Positions 36,883 through 45,738 of a stretch of 64,000 bases of DNA are shown here, piece by piece (positions within the stretch are counted from its first letter, which is position 1; each line of letters starts with the position of its first letter). The DNA comes from Corynebacterium marinum DSM 44953. GTDB taxonomy: Bacteria; Actinomycetota; Actinomycetes; Mycobacteriales; Mycobacteriaceae. The DNA is taken from NCBI RefSeq assembly GCF_000835165.1, contig NZ_CP007790.1, forward strand, positions 930,001 to 994,000, given 5' to 3'. The translations under genes were made by a program, and so were the position numbers. Under the pieces are notes generated by a model, which was not told the origin of the DNA, did no database searches, and worked only from the letters and a program-made list of their open reading frames with translations.

Positions 36883-37575
36883 TTAGGAAGATAGCCCCAT
36901 CAACGACTGCTCGTACTTACGGTCGGACGCACAGCCGCCGTCGGTACGCTCAGCCCCCTTCAACCCGTTGAGGGTGCCCGCCGGTGGAGCAGGACATTCC
37001 GTAGTCACGGTTGGGGGTATTGGTGGTGTTGCCCTTGATCTGGGAGGGGGCCTCGTTGTTGATCGGATCGAAGTTGGCACTCGAGCCGTTGGCCACGTTG
37101 ATGCCGTCGCCGGCATTGGCACTGATCTCGTTGTCGGAGACCTCCGCGGTGGAGGAGCGATCGACCTGGATGCCGTGGCCGGCATTGTTGGAGATGTCGT
37201 TGCCGGATATCCAGGCACCGGACCACTGCTTGACGATGATCCCGGGGCCCTGGTTGTCCTTGATGATGTCGGGCAGGTGTCCGCGGGTGGGGGCGGTGAA
37301 CCCGATGCGGGCGTAGGAGTTCTCCTGAATGTTGATGCCGTAGCCGAGGTTGCCGGTGATGTTATTGCCGCCGATCTGCCCGGTGGGGTCCTTGTCCAGG
37401 TGGATTGCGCCGGCGCGGTCGATGATGGTGTTGTCGACAAGGGTGGCTGAAGCCGGGCCGGAGAGGTGCACGGCGTGGGCCCCGCCGGTGATCGTCAGTC
37501 CCTTGAGGGTCAGTCCCGTGCCCTCGACGAAGAAAGTGAAGAATGCGGGTCCGGTCGGTGGAATAGTTGACGGTC
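36883..37575 (-). pseudogene. Remnant of a right-handed beta-helix (NosD-like) protein
   Basis: The main frame (about 36950-37575) gives repeated beta-helix rungs such as LTLKGLTITGGAHAV, GNNITGNLGYGINI, GNDISNNAGHGIQV and DNEISANAGDGINV, typical of parallel beta-helix surface or carbohydrate-active proteins. It has no start codon or signal peptide. The 5' end meets a MITE-like inverted repeat. Near 36960 the frame shifts, and the other frame continues with TLNGLKGAERTDGG to a stop at 36883. Both facts indicate a truncated, frameshifted gene. Confidence 0.65.
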
Positions 37576-37593
37576 ACAGGTAGGGGATACGGA

Positions 37594-37693
37594 AAAGGGC
37601 GCGTTCTCAACACCGCGATCACGGCCAGAAAGCTCCATATGTTCGAGAGCGTGTACTTGTCTGGTTGATCGCCTCGTTGAGATCGCGCCCTTT
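37594..37693. mobile_element. MITE-like 100-bp element with 18-bp inverted repeats
   Basis: Ends 37594-37611 (AAAGGGCGCGTTCTCAAC) and 37676-37693 are reverse complements at 17 of 18 bases. They enclose 64 bases with no coding capacity. The element lies where the beta-helix gene is broken. No clear target-site duplication is visible. Confidence 0.45.
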
Positions 37694-37719
37694 GGCTGCA
37701 GAGCCCGCAGTTCGAGGGC

Positions 37720-39135
37720 CTAAACCCGAGCCACCCCCTGCACCTTCGGCCTCCCCGTGGCGTAGTAGAGCGCCGTCATCAGCACCAGGAAGCCCACGCC
37801 GACGCCGAGCGCCAGGTGGTACTGGTCAAGCCAGGCCATGATGCCGAAGGTGAAGATGATGAAGGCGATAGCGAAGTACTGGCCGTAGGGCCAGAAAGGG
37901 ACCGGGAACTTGAGCTCGGCCACTTCCACCGGACTCATGTGGCGTCGAGAAGCGACCTGCGCCAGCAGGATCATCAGCCACACGTAGATGGTGGCGAAGG
38001 TGGCCAGCGAGGCGACGATCTCGAAGACGCGGTCGGGCAGCATCGCGTTGAGGATGGTGCCCAGGACGAGGGTGAGCAGCAGGATGGCGGTGGTCATCAC
38101 GGGGATGCCGCGCACGGTGCGGGCCATGGCGCGCGGAGCGAGGTTCTGCTTCGCCAGGCCGGTGAGTACGCGGCCGGCACCGAAGAGGTCGGCGTTGATG
38201 GCGGAGAGTGCGGCGGTGATGACCACGACGTTGAGCAGGGCTGCGGCCCAGTTGACGCCCAGGGTGTCGAAGATCTGGACGAAGGGGGACTCCTCACCGG
38301 TGATGGTGCGCCACGGGTTCAGCGCCAGGATGACCAGGATCGCGCCGACATAGAACAGCAGAATGCGGGCGGGGACGGTGTTCACGGCTTTGGGGATGGC
38401 CTTCTCCGGGTCCTCGGCCTCGACGCCTGCCACGCCGATGATCTCGGTTCCGCCGAAGGCGAAGAGCACGAGGATGAACGCGGCGATCATGCCCTCGACG
38501 CCGTTGGGGAGGAAACCGCCGTCGTTCCAGAGGTTGTCCAGGCCGACGTTCTGGGCGGAGTCGCCGAGGCCGAAGGTGAGGATGGCGGCGCCGCCGATGA
38601 TCATGCCCACCACGGCCGTCACCTTGATGATGGTGAACACGAACTCCAGCTCGCCGAAGCTGTGTACGCTGGCCAGGTTCGCGGCGCCGACGATGAGCAG
38701 CGTCGCCGCCACCCACACCCACTGCTGCGTGTCCGGGAACCAGAAGCGCATGTAGATGGCGATGGCGGTGAGGTCCGCCAGACAGACGATCATCATCTCG
38801 AAGGCGAACATCCAGCCCGTGATGTAGCCGGCCCAGCCGCCGAGATGCGCACGGGTGTACTCGGCGAAGGAGCCGGTCACCGGCATGTGCACGGCCATCT
38901 CGCCGAGGGCGCGGAGCATGAAGTACACCACCGCGCCGCCGAGCAGGTACACCAGCAGCACGGAGGGGCCGGCCGCCTGGATCGCGCCGGCGGAGCCGTA
39001 GAACAGCCCCGTGCCGATCGCTGATCCCAGCGCGATGAAATGGATGTGCCGGGCTTTGAGGCCTTGTCGCTTGACGACGGTCGTGGACCTCGCCCCAGCG
39101 GGTCCGGCGGCGGGGACGGCAGTTGATTCGGTCAC
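37720..39135 (-). CDS. APC-family amino-acid permease
   Basis: A 471-residue transporter with twelve hydrophobic segments. It has the amino-acid transporter signature IALGSAIGTGLFYGSAGAI, then GEMAVHMPVTGSFAEY and FAFGGTEIIGVAGVEAEDP, as in proton-coupled AroP/ProY/CycA-type permeases. The exact amino acid cannot be assigned. GTG at 39135 follows AAAGGA. It is divergent from the DEAD-box helicase. Confidence 0.92.
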   Translation of the reverse strand: MTESTAVPAAGPAGARSTTVVKRQGLKARHIHFIALGSAIGTGLFYGSAGAIQAAGPSVLLVYLLGGAVVYFMLRALGEMAVHMPVTGSFAEYTRAHLGGWAGYITGWMFAFEMMIVCLADLTAIAIYMRFWFPDTQQWVWVAATLLIVGAANLASVHSFGELEFVFTIIKVTAVVGMIIGGAAILTFGLGDSAQNVGLDNLWNDGGFLPNGVEGMIAAFILVLFAFGGTEIIGVAGVEAEDPEKAIPKAVNTVPARILLFYVGAILVILALNPWRTITGEESPFVQIFDTLGVNWAAALLNVVVITAALSAINADLFGAGRVLTGLAKQNLAPRAMARTVRGIPVMTTAILLLTLVLGTILNAMLPDRVFEIVASLATFATIYVWLMILLAQVASRRHMSPVEVAELKFPVPFWPYGQYFAIAFIIFTFGIMAWLDQYHLALGVGVGFLVLMTALYYATGRPKVQGVARV

Positions 39136-39241
39136 GGATGATCCTTTGCCGGAACAGGTGTCGGATACGGGGGATTTGCAGGTGACACCTTACGCCCGGA
39201 CGAGGGTGGGGCGGAATCTGCCGGTGCGCGGGGACGATGGA

Positions 39242-39257
39242 GGGGGCGTCGATAAGC
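39242..39257 (-). repeat. Copy of the GCTTATCGACGCCCCC repeat
   Basis: On the minus strand this 16-mer is identical to 25672-25687. It lies in the divergent gap between the permease and the DEAD-box helicase. Confidence 0.6.
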
Positions 39258-39325
39258 GGAATGCGACGTAGAACACCCCGGTGAGAATGGTGTTTCCTCT
39301 CGAGGTCGCGTACTCTGATCAGGCA

Positions 39326-41518
39326 ATGAGCATCACCGATAACGCCACCGGCGGCGTAAATGAGCCGGATGACATGAATCTGTCGGAATTTCAGAAAAAC
39401 CCGCAGGGTGACGCAGCGCAAGCTGTCTCCGCCTCCACCGGGCCGCTGACTGTCGAGGATCTGATTGATCCCGACGTCCCGGCTCAGGCGGATATGGACA
39501 CCAGGGACGCGGATAATTCTGAGGCCGCCGACTCTGAGACCGAAAACAAGGTCCCGGACAACGCTGACAACGAAACTACTGCTGAAGCAGACAAGAAGAA
39601 CGCCTCAGAGGATAAGACCGAGGGCAACGGGTTCGACAACCTGGGCCTGCCGGACGCCGTCCTCGCCGCGGTGAAGAAGGTGGGTTACGAAACCCCCTCC
39701 GCGATCCAGGCGCAGACCATCCCGGTCCTGATGCAGGGCAACGACGTCGTCGGCCTCGCGCAGACCGGCACCGGCAAGACGGCCGCATTCGCGCTGCCGA
39801 TCCTCGCCCGCATCAACCCCAAGGAGCGCTCCCCCCAGGCGCTCGTGCTGGCCCCCACCCGCGAGCTCGCGCTCCAGGTGGCCGACTCCTTCCAGTCCTT
39901 CGCCGATCACCTCGGCGGGATCCAGGTGCTGCCGATCTACGGCGGCCAGGCCTACGGCATTCAGCTCTCGGGCCTGCGCCGCGGCGCCCAGATCATCGTG
40001 GGCACCCCGGGTCGAGTCATCGACCACCTGTCCAAGGGCACCCTGGACATCTCCAAGCTGCGCTTCCTCGTCCTCGATGAGGCCGACGAGATGCTCAACA
40101 TGGGCTTCCAGGAGGATGTCGAGCGCATCCTCGAGGACACCCCGAACGACAAGCAGGTCGCGCTGTTCTCCGCGACGATGCCCAACGGCATCCGCAAGAT
40201 CTCCAAGCAGTACCTCAACGAGCCGCGCGAGATCTCGGTCAAGTCCGAGACCCGTACCGCCACCAACATCACGCAGCGCTACATCAACGTCGCGCACCGC
40301 AACAAGTTGGACGCGATCACCCGCATCCTCGAGGTCACCGAGTTCGAGGCCATGATCGTCTTCGTGCGCACCAAGCACGAGACCGAGGAGATCGCCGAGA
40401 AGCTGCGCGCCCGTGGGTTCTCCGCGGCCGCCATCAACGGCGACATCGCGCAGAACCAGCGCGAGCGCACCGTCGATCAGCTCAAGAACGGCAAGCTGGA
40501 CATCCTGGTCGCTACCGATGTCGCCGCCCGCGGCCTGGACGTCGACCGCATCAGCCACGTGCTGAACTTCGACATCCCGAACGACACCGAGTCCTACGTC
40601 CACCGCATCGGCCGCACCGGCCGCGCGGGCCGCAGCGGCGAGGCGATCCTCTTCGTCACCCCGCGCGAGCGCCGTATGCTCCGGGCCATCGAGCGCGCCA
40701 CCAACGCGCCGCTGGCCGAGATGGAGCTGCCCTCCGTCGACGACGTCAACGAGGCCCGCAAGGAGAAGTTCGCCGACTCCATCACCGAGGCGCTCGAATC
40801 CAAGCAGCTGGATACGTTCCGCAAGCTGATTAAGCGTTACGCCGACGAGAAGGACGTCCCGCTGGAGGATATCGCCGCAGCCCTGGCCGCACAGGCCCAG
40901 GCCGGCGCCGACTTCCTCATGAAGGATCTCCCGCCGGAGCGCCGCCGCGAGCGCACCGACCGCTTCGAGCGCGAGGACCGTGGCGGCGACCGCCGCGGCG
41001 GCCGCTTCGAGGAGCGCGGCGAGCGCCGTGAGCGTGCCCCGCGTCCCGACCGTGACGGCGACTTCACCACCTACCGCCTCGCGGTGGGCAAGCGTCAGCA
41101 CGTCCGCCCGGGTGCCATCGTCGGCGCCCTGGCCAACGAGGGTGGCCTGTCCAGCAAGGACTTCGGCCGCATCACCATCGCCGTCGACCACACCCTGGTC
41201 GAGCTGCCGAAGGACATGGACCCGTCCGTCCTGGACCGCCTGTCCGACACCCGGATCTCCGGTCAGCGCATCGACATCGAGCGTGACGCCGGTGCCGTGC
41301 ACCCGCCGCGTGAAGAGCGCGGTGGTTTCCGTGGCGGCGATCGCGGCGGAGACCGTGGTGGTTTCCGTGGCGGCGATCGTGGCGGTGACCGTGGTGGTTT
41401 CCGTGGCGGCGATCGCGGCGGCTTCCGCGGCAACCGCGATGATCGCGGCGGTGACCGTGGTGGCTTCCGTGGCAACCGCGACGACCGTGGCGGTCGTGGC
41501 GGCGGCTGGCGCGACTAG
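39326..41518 (+). CDS. deaD: DEAD-box ATP-dependent RNA helicase with RGG-rich tail
   Basis: A 730-residue RNA helicase that unwinds structured RNA. An acidic, low-complexity N-terminus (about 1-105) precedes the core with the Q motif, AQTGTGKT, PTREL, VLDEADEML, SAT and HRIGRTGRAGR. A DbpA-type RNA-binding domain follows (TYRLAVGKRQHVRPGAIVGA), then about 60 residues of GGDRGGFRG-type repeats. The DeaD/CsdA group helps ribosome assembly and cold adaptation. ATG at 39326 is preferred to 39281; TACTCT at 39311-39316 suggests a very short leader. A terminator follows. Confidence 0.94.
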   Translation: MSITDNATGGVNEPDDMNLSEFQKNPQGDAAQAVSASTGPLTVEDLIDPDVPAQADMDTRDADNSEAADSETENKVPDNADNETTAEADKKNASEDKTEGNGFDNLGLPDAVLAAVKKVGYETPSAIQAQTIPVLMQGNDVVGLAQTGTGKTAAFALPILARINPKERSPQALVLAPTRELALQVADSFQSFADHLGGIQVLPIYGGQAYGIQLSGLRRGAQIIVGTPGRVIDHLSKGTLDISKLRFLVLDEADEMLNMGFQEDVERILEDTPNDKQVALFSATMPNGIRKISKQYLNEPREISVKSETRTATNITQRYINVAHRNKLDAITRILEVTEFEAMIVFVRTKHETEEIAEKLRARGFSAAAINGDIAQNQRERTVDQLKNGKLDILVATDVAARGLDVDRISHVLNFDIPNDTESYVHRIGRTGRAGRSGEAILFVTPRERRMLRAIERATNAPLAEMELPSVDDVNEARKEKFADSITEALESKQLDTFRKLIKRYADEKDVPLEDIAAALAAQAQAGADFLMKDLPPERRRERTDRFEREDRGGDRRGGRFEERGERRERAPRPDRDGDFTTYRLAVGKRQHVRPGAIVGALANEGGLSSKDFGRITIAVDHTLVELPKDMDPSVLDRLSDTRISGQRIDIERDAGAVHPPREERGGFRGGDRGGDRGGFRGGDRGGDRGGFRGGDRGGFRGNRDDRGGDRGGFRGNRDDRGGRGGGWRD

Positions 41519-41532
41519 TCCCACCTGACTCG

Positions 41533-41570
41533 ACCCCCGTTTCCTTCCTGGTGGAGGAGACGGGGGTTTT
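41533..41570 (+). terminator. Terminator after the DEAD-box helicase
   Basis: ACCCCCGT (41533-41540) pairs with ACGGGGGT (41560-41567), followed by TTTT. Confidence 0.8.
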
Positions 41571-41641
41571 GTCGTCCCGTTGTTCGACTCGGCGGGGGTC
41601 GGTGCCGGCCGGGTGTCGGGGGCGTGTGCTGGAATGGGCCC

Positions 41642-42571
41642 ATGAATCTGCTGGACCATCTCCTGGAGGCCGCCCACGAGGTCGGCGGCATCGCGCAGCC
41701 GCGGCGGCGCGCCGCGGTAGAACGGTGGCTGCTCGAGTTCTCCGCCGTCAACGTCCAGCTCAACGCCCTCCAGGCGATGGTGGTGGCCGAGCAACTGGCG
41801 CGGCGCTACGGGTACTGGGCCATCATGGACGAGCGTTCCTGGGACCGGCTGGTCCGGGTTCCGCTGCGCACGGAACTCGAGTGGTCCTTCGGCGGGATGT
41901 GGCCGGCGGATTTCGCCCGCCCCCTCGCCGTGCCCGGCTCGCACGGGGACGAGGTGGCGCTCTTCCTGCCGGAGGACGTCCCGGGCGCAGCGCTGGATGA
42001 GCGGATCGAACCGGTGGAGCACCGCGAGGTCGGCCCGCCGGAGTTCGAGGTGCCCGAGTTCGAGGACTTCGCCGGCCACCTGGGGGAGCGCGAGCGGGCG
42101 ATGCTGGGGAAGGTGGTCGAACTCCACGGCCTGGTGCGCTGGGACATCGACCTGCCGGAGGGAGTGGACTTCTTCCTGGATCTCAGCGACCCGGAGATGA
42201 CGGAAACCTACGGCGGAGAGATCTATTTCCACCTCAACATCAGCCCACTGGCCGCCGAACCGGACATCATGGGCATGGTGCTGAGGATGACCGCCGAGCT
42301 GCTGCTCCTGTACATGGTCGGGGCGCTCGAGGATCCGGAGTGCGGGGAACCCGAGTGGGCCGACTGGGCCAGCCCCCTGGAGCTGGAGCTCGCCGTCTGG
42401 CTCGCCGCCCGGCGGCTGCGGCTGGACGTCCGGCCGGGGCGGGCGGCGGCGGGGTGGTTGATCTCACCGGAGCTCCCCGCCCCCGGTGAGCTGCGCTGGG
42501 CGCTGGTTTACGATGTGGCTGATGGGGTCGAGGGGGCGATGCTGGGGCACCGCTATCAGGTCAACGATTGA
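41642..42571 (+). CDS. Hypothetical protein, single-unit member of a local paralogue pair
   Basis: A 309-residue protein starting MNLLDHLLEAAHEVGG. Near the N-terminus RRRAAVERWLLEFSAVNVQL, a following helix and ARRYGYWAI resemble two segments in the next gene (RWFVDFLVANPRLP and RWLLDFVAGNGRFP, each followed by a RWGADV motif). No signal peptide or catalytic motif is seen, and the family is unknown to me. It follows the helicase terminator, so it probably has its own promoter. Confidence 0.7.
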   Translation: MNLLDHLLEAAHEVGGIAQPRRRAAVERWLLEFSAVNVQLNALQAMVVAEQLARRYGYWAIMDERSWDRLVRVPLRTELEWSFGGMWPADFARPLAVPGSHGDEVALFLPEDVPGAALDERIEPVEHREVGPPEFEVPEFEDFAGHLGERERAMLGKVVELHGLVRWDIDLPEGVDFFLDLSDPEMTETYGGEIYFHLNISPLAAEPDIMGMVLRMTAELLLLYMVGALEDPECGEPEWADWASPLELELAVWLAARRLRLDVRPGRAAAGWLISPELPAPGELRWALVYDVADGVEGAMLGHRYQVND

Positions 42572-42670
42572 CCCCGGGGGTGGGATAGGGCTCTTGTTCG
42601 GGGTAGGGCACATTCATGTCCCGGGCGCATGGTCCACTGGAATGAAGCAAGTTAACATGAGGAGTTTCCG

Positions 42671-44467
42671 GTGAATGTTTATGACGTGTTCCACGCGCAA
42701 CTCAACCACTTCGTCCTGCCCGGGCAGCGGGTCCTCGTAAAGCGGTGGTTCGTGGATTTCCTCGTGGCCAACCCCCGCCTTCCCGCGTTTGCGGCGGCCC
42801 AGGCGGCAAGCCAGTTGCTCAGCCGGTGGGGGGCGGACGTTCTGACGGAGAGCCTCGGGGAGACCTGGACCACCCGTCCGCTTCCCGCCACACGCAGCGA
42901 ATGGCAGGCCGACGGTTACCGGGTGCCCGATGACGCGCAGCCCCTGATGCTCTCGCATCTGGACGGCTCCCGGACGGAGATGTTCCTGCTTTTCGACGTC
43001 GAACTTGTCGACGAGCAGCTCGTGGGCACCATCGACCATCTCTCTCCGCGGGAACCGGCCGCCCCGTTCGGGCTGTCGCCTTCGTTGTCGGAGTTCTCCT
43101 TCCACCTGGGGGAACGGGAGCGGGTGGCGCTGTCGAATCTGTGGCGCATCTGCACCGTCCTCGAATGGTCCGCAGACGTAGATCCCGTTCGGGAGGGCCA
43201 GATCGAAAAGGCTGGCCGGCATCTGCGCTGCCGGCCGTGCTCGCAGCTGCGGAGCGAGGACGCCTGCTACCGCCTCCTCATCCACCCCGATGTCGGGCGA
43301 TCCCGGGCCATGCCTCTGATCCTGGGCCTGATGGCGCGCCTGCTGGGCAGTTGGATCCAGGGGCGCCGTGAAGGAATCCCCCGGCGGAGCAACCCCGTCG
43401 AGCAGGTGTCGGATGCGGAAGTGGCCGTGGTGAGCCATATCGTCGGCCGGCGCCTGGGGCTGGGCGAACCACACGTTCGCGGGGCACCGGATGTGCCGGA
43501 GGACATTGACTGGGGAAGGGTGGTGGAGACCACCCAGGTCATGGAGGACCTGCTGGAGGGGAAGCAGAATCCGCTGCTGCCGGTCGGGACGACGGACGGG
43601 CAGACGCCGGTCACACCCCGTCTACTGGTGAAGGACCCGTACCGGGAGGTGGCCCGGGAGTTGAACGAGATAAGAGATGAGGGGGAGCGGCAGGTCGCGG
43701 AGCGCTGGCTCCTGGATTTCGTCGCCGGGAACGGCCGCTTCCCGGTGTCCACCGCGCTGGCACTGGGTAGCCAGCTCTACCACCGCTGGGGTGCGGACGT
43801 GGTCGGTGATCCCTCACGGCGTGACTGGTTGGACACCATCGAGCTGCGGTCGGTGGAGGAGTGGCGGGCCCGCGGTTGGGTGCCCCGCCCGGAGGCGGCG
43901 GAACTGCTGGTCCCGAGCGGGCAAGGACGGGAAGCCCACTACTTCCTGCGGGATGACGTCCTGGTGGCAGACCGTCTCGCCGCCCTCGAATCTGAGGCGG
44001 AGGCGGAACCGGACAACGTGGCGCTGTTTCGGCCGGGCCCCGCGGACGCGCCCGCACTGGCGGAGTTCGCGGAGCTCATTCCCTGGCGCGAGGTGGAGAT
44101 GCTCCGAAACCTGTGGCGTTACCGGCTCGTGGTCAGCCTTCCCACCTCGGACCCGGGGGCAGCCGACCCGGACGTGACGCACCTGCGCTTCTCCGTCGAC
44201 CAGGTTGAGGGCGAGAGCGTCACCGTCGGCCTGATCCGGATGATCGCCACCTCCGTCCTGACCCACGAGATGGGGACCGCCCCCGTCTGCGGATGGGAGG
44301 CCGCCCTGGTGGCGGAGGTGGCGGCCCGCCGCCTGGGGGTGGAGTACCACCCGGCTTCGCTCTTGGAGGAGGCCCTCACCCGCGAAGAGGGCATACAGTT
44401 CCGCTGGGACGTGATCTACCAGACGGCCGCGACGGTGGAGAGCATGCTCTCCGGGTTTCCCGGCTGA
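42671..44467 (+). CDS. Hypothetical protein with internal duplication
   Basis: A 598-residue protein made of two similar halves. Each half begins with a RW[FL][VL]DF[LV]AxN helix, then an alanine-rich helix and RWGADV, and later has a GERERVALSNLWR-like or PWREVEMLRNLWR segment. The upstream gene carries a single related unit. No membrane segment or known active site is visible. GTG at 42671 has GAGGAG six bases upstream. A short GC-rich hairpin follows the stop. Confidence 0.72.
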   Translation: MNVYDVFHAQLNHFVLPGQRVLVKRWFVDFLVANPRLPAFAAAQAASQLLSRWGADVLTESLGETWTTRPLPATRSEWQADGYRVPDDAQPLMLSHLDGSRTEMFLLFDVELVDEQLVGTIDHLSPREPAAPFGLSPSLSEFSFHLGERERVALSNLWRICTVLEWSADVDPVREGQIEKAGRHLRCRPCSQLRSEDACYRLLIHPDVGRSRAMPLILGLMARLLGSWIQGRREGIPRRSNPVEQVSDAEVAVVSHIVGRRLGLGEPHVRGAPDVPEDIDWGRVVETTQVMEDLLEGKQNPLLPVGTTDGQTPVTPRLLVKDPYREVARELNEIRDEGERQVAERWLLDFVAGNGRFPVSTALALGSQLYHRWGADVVGDPSRRDWLDTIELRSVEEWRARGWVPRPEAAELLVPSGQGREAHYFLRDDVLVADRLAALESEAEAEPDNVALFRPGPADAPALAEFAELIPWREVEMLRNLWRYRLVVSLPTSDPGAADPDVTHLRFSVDQVEGESVTVGLIRMIATSVLTHEMGTAPVCGWEAALVAEVAARRLGVEYHPASLLEEALTREEGIQFRWDVIYQTAATVESMLSGFPG

Positions 44468-44479
44468 GGCACGAAAAAT

Positions 44480-44497
44480 GCCCCACCGTGGCGGGGC
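44480..44497. terminator. Short GC-rich hairpin between convergent genes
   Basis: GCCCC at 44480-44484 pairs with GGGGC at 44493-44497; A-rich on its left and TTCGG on its right. Probably terminates both neighbours. Confidence 0.5.
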
Positions 44498-44519
44498 TTC
44501 GGGAATGGGGCGGCAGTTC

Positions 44520-44996
44520 CTAGACGTACATGAGCACGAACATGATCAGCCACAGCAGGGAGAAGATGCCGCCGAACATGGACAGCTGCTTCTTCGTCTT
44601 GACCCACTCGCCGTCGGCGAGGGTGTCGGTCTCGGGGTCGTGGTCGGCGGCGTCGAGAAGCCCGAGCGAGCCCATCATCTTCTTCTGACGGGGGATGATG
44701 AGCACCAGCAGGATGATCCACGCGATGACCGCCAGGGCCAGGGCGACATGGAACTGGCCCTGGCTCCAGTACGCCGGGTTGGTGAACATGACGGACACTC
44801 CCAGCAGCGGGACGAGGGCGGCCAGCACACCGTAGGTGCTGGACAGCTTGTGCAGGACCTGGGCGGCTCCGGCTGCGCGAGGGTCACCTCCGCGGGCGTT
44901 CAGGGCCTGGACATGGAAAGTGGAGACGGCGAAGGTCACCGGTCCGATGAACAGCACGGCGGCGAGGACGTGCAGGGCGATCAGGATCGTGGTCAT
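44520..44996 (-). CDS. DUF2269-family membrane protein
   Basis: A 158-residue protein with four hydrophobic segments. It starts MTTILIALHVLAAVLFIGP, and the conserved His in ALHVLAAV and in LNARGG-following QVLHKLSS fits the DUF2269 family of small integral membrane proteins. Function unknown; a haem-linked role has been suggested for related families but is not shown here. It lies between a convergent hypothetical gene and the HNH nuclease gene on the same strand. Confidence 0.78.
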   Translation of the reverse strand: MTTILIALHVLAAVLFIGPVTFAVSTFHVQALNARGGDPRAAGAAQVLHKLSSTYGVLAALVPLLGVSVMFTNPAYWSQGQFHVALALAVIAWIILLVLIIPRQKKMMGSLGLLDAADHDPETDTLADGEWVKTKKQLSMFGGIFSLLWLIMFVLMYV

Positions 44997-45032
44997 GCGG
45001 GGTGTCGTGGCCTTTCGGGCGGGCGGTGTCGG

Positions 45033-45683
45033 TCAATGGTCCACGGACCACCCTAACCAGTCCCCGGTGAAGTCGTTCATCCGGCAGGCCTGCCGCATGG
45101 CCCGGACATCCCCGGCCGGCAGCGGCAGCTCGTGGGTGACGGCCACGAGGGCCAGTCGGCGGGCGTACCAGCAGCGCGAACCCCGGTCGGTGGGCTGCCA
45201 GGCCGCGGGTAGGAGGTCGGATTTCTCACGGTTGGCGGCGCGGGAGGTGGCCACCAGGTTGACCGGGTCGTTGGCGAAGGCCGACCGGCGCCCCGGGGTC
45301 CACCCGTGCGCCCCCAGGTCCCACGCCGCGGAGAGCGGGAGGACATGGTCGATCTCCACTTCCCCGCGCAGGTCCAGCACCTCGCCGGTGTAGGGGTCGG
45401 AGACCGTGCCGGCGGTGACCCGGCAGTTCTCGAGGCGGCCGCCGGCCCGGGCGAGCGCGGCCTCGCGGACGGTGCAGTCCGCCTGCGGGGACCACCCAGG
45501 GCCGAAGGCGGCGCGGTCGTAACCCAGCACGCGGTGGCGCTGCGGCACCTGTTTGATGCGGGGGAGCAGGGCGTCGAGCGCCGGCAGTCCGGGATCGTCG
45601 CGGTGCGGGGACAGTGCCCCCGGCAGCGCCAGGGCAATGGTCGCGCAGATGAGCAGCAGCAGATAGATACGGAAAGGCCTCAC
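45033..45683 (-). CDS. Exported HNH nuclease, DUF1524 type
   Basis: A 216-residue protein with an N-terminal hydrophobic segment (IYLLLLICATIALALPGA) that is a signal peptide or anchor. The HNH core is VEIDHVLPLSAAWDLG, then NDPVNLVATSRAANREKSD, matching secreted DUF1524/HNH endonucleases of actinobacteria that degrade external DNA. GTG at 45683 is the only reasonable start; it lies inside the second arm of a strong hairpin, without a good ribosome site, so expression may be low or regulated. The longer frame upstream is not credible. Confidence 0.8.
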   Translation of the reverse strand: MRPFRIYLLLLICATIALALPGALSPHRDDPGLPALDALLPRIKQVPQRHRVLGYDRAAFGPGWSPQADCTVREAALARAGGRLENCRVTAGTVSDPYTGEVLDLRGEVEIDHVLPLSAAWDLGAHGWTPGRRSAFANDPVNLVATSRAANREKSDLLPAAWQPTDRGSRCWYARRLALVAVTHELPLPAGDVRAMRQACRMNDFTGDWLGWSVDH

Positions 45684-45708
45684 ACCAGTATTGGACTGGT
45701 GTGAGGCC
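45676..45708 (-). terminator. Hairpin after putP overlapping the HNH gene start
   Basis: Perfect 14-bp inverted repeat (45676-45689 with 45695-45708) around a five-base loop. On the minus strand it is followed by TTTCC, so it should terminate putP. The HNH start GTG (45683-45681) is within the arm. Confidence 0.75.
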
Positions 45709-45738
45709 TGTGCGGTTCCCGCGGGATCCGGGGCGGGA

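Noticed and set aside
41310-41515. CRISPR-like repeat array
   Set aside because: The repeats are in-frame codons for Gly/Arg/Asp/Phe units of the DEAD-box helicase tail, without spacers.
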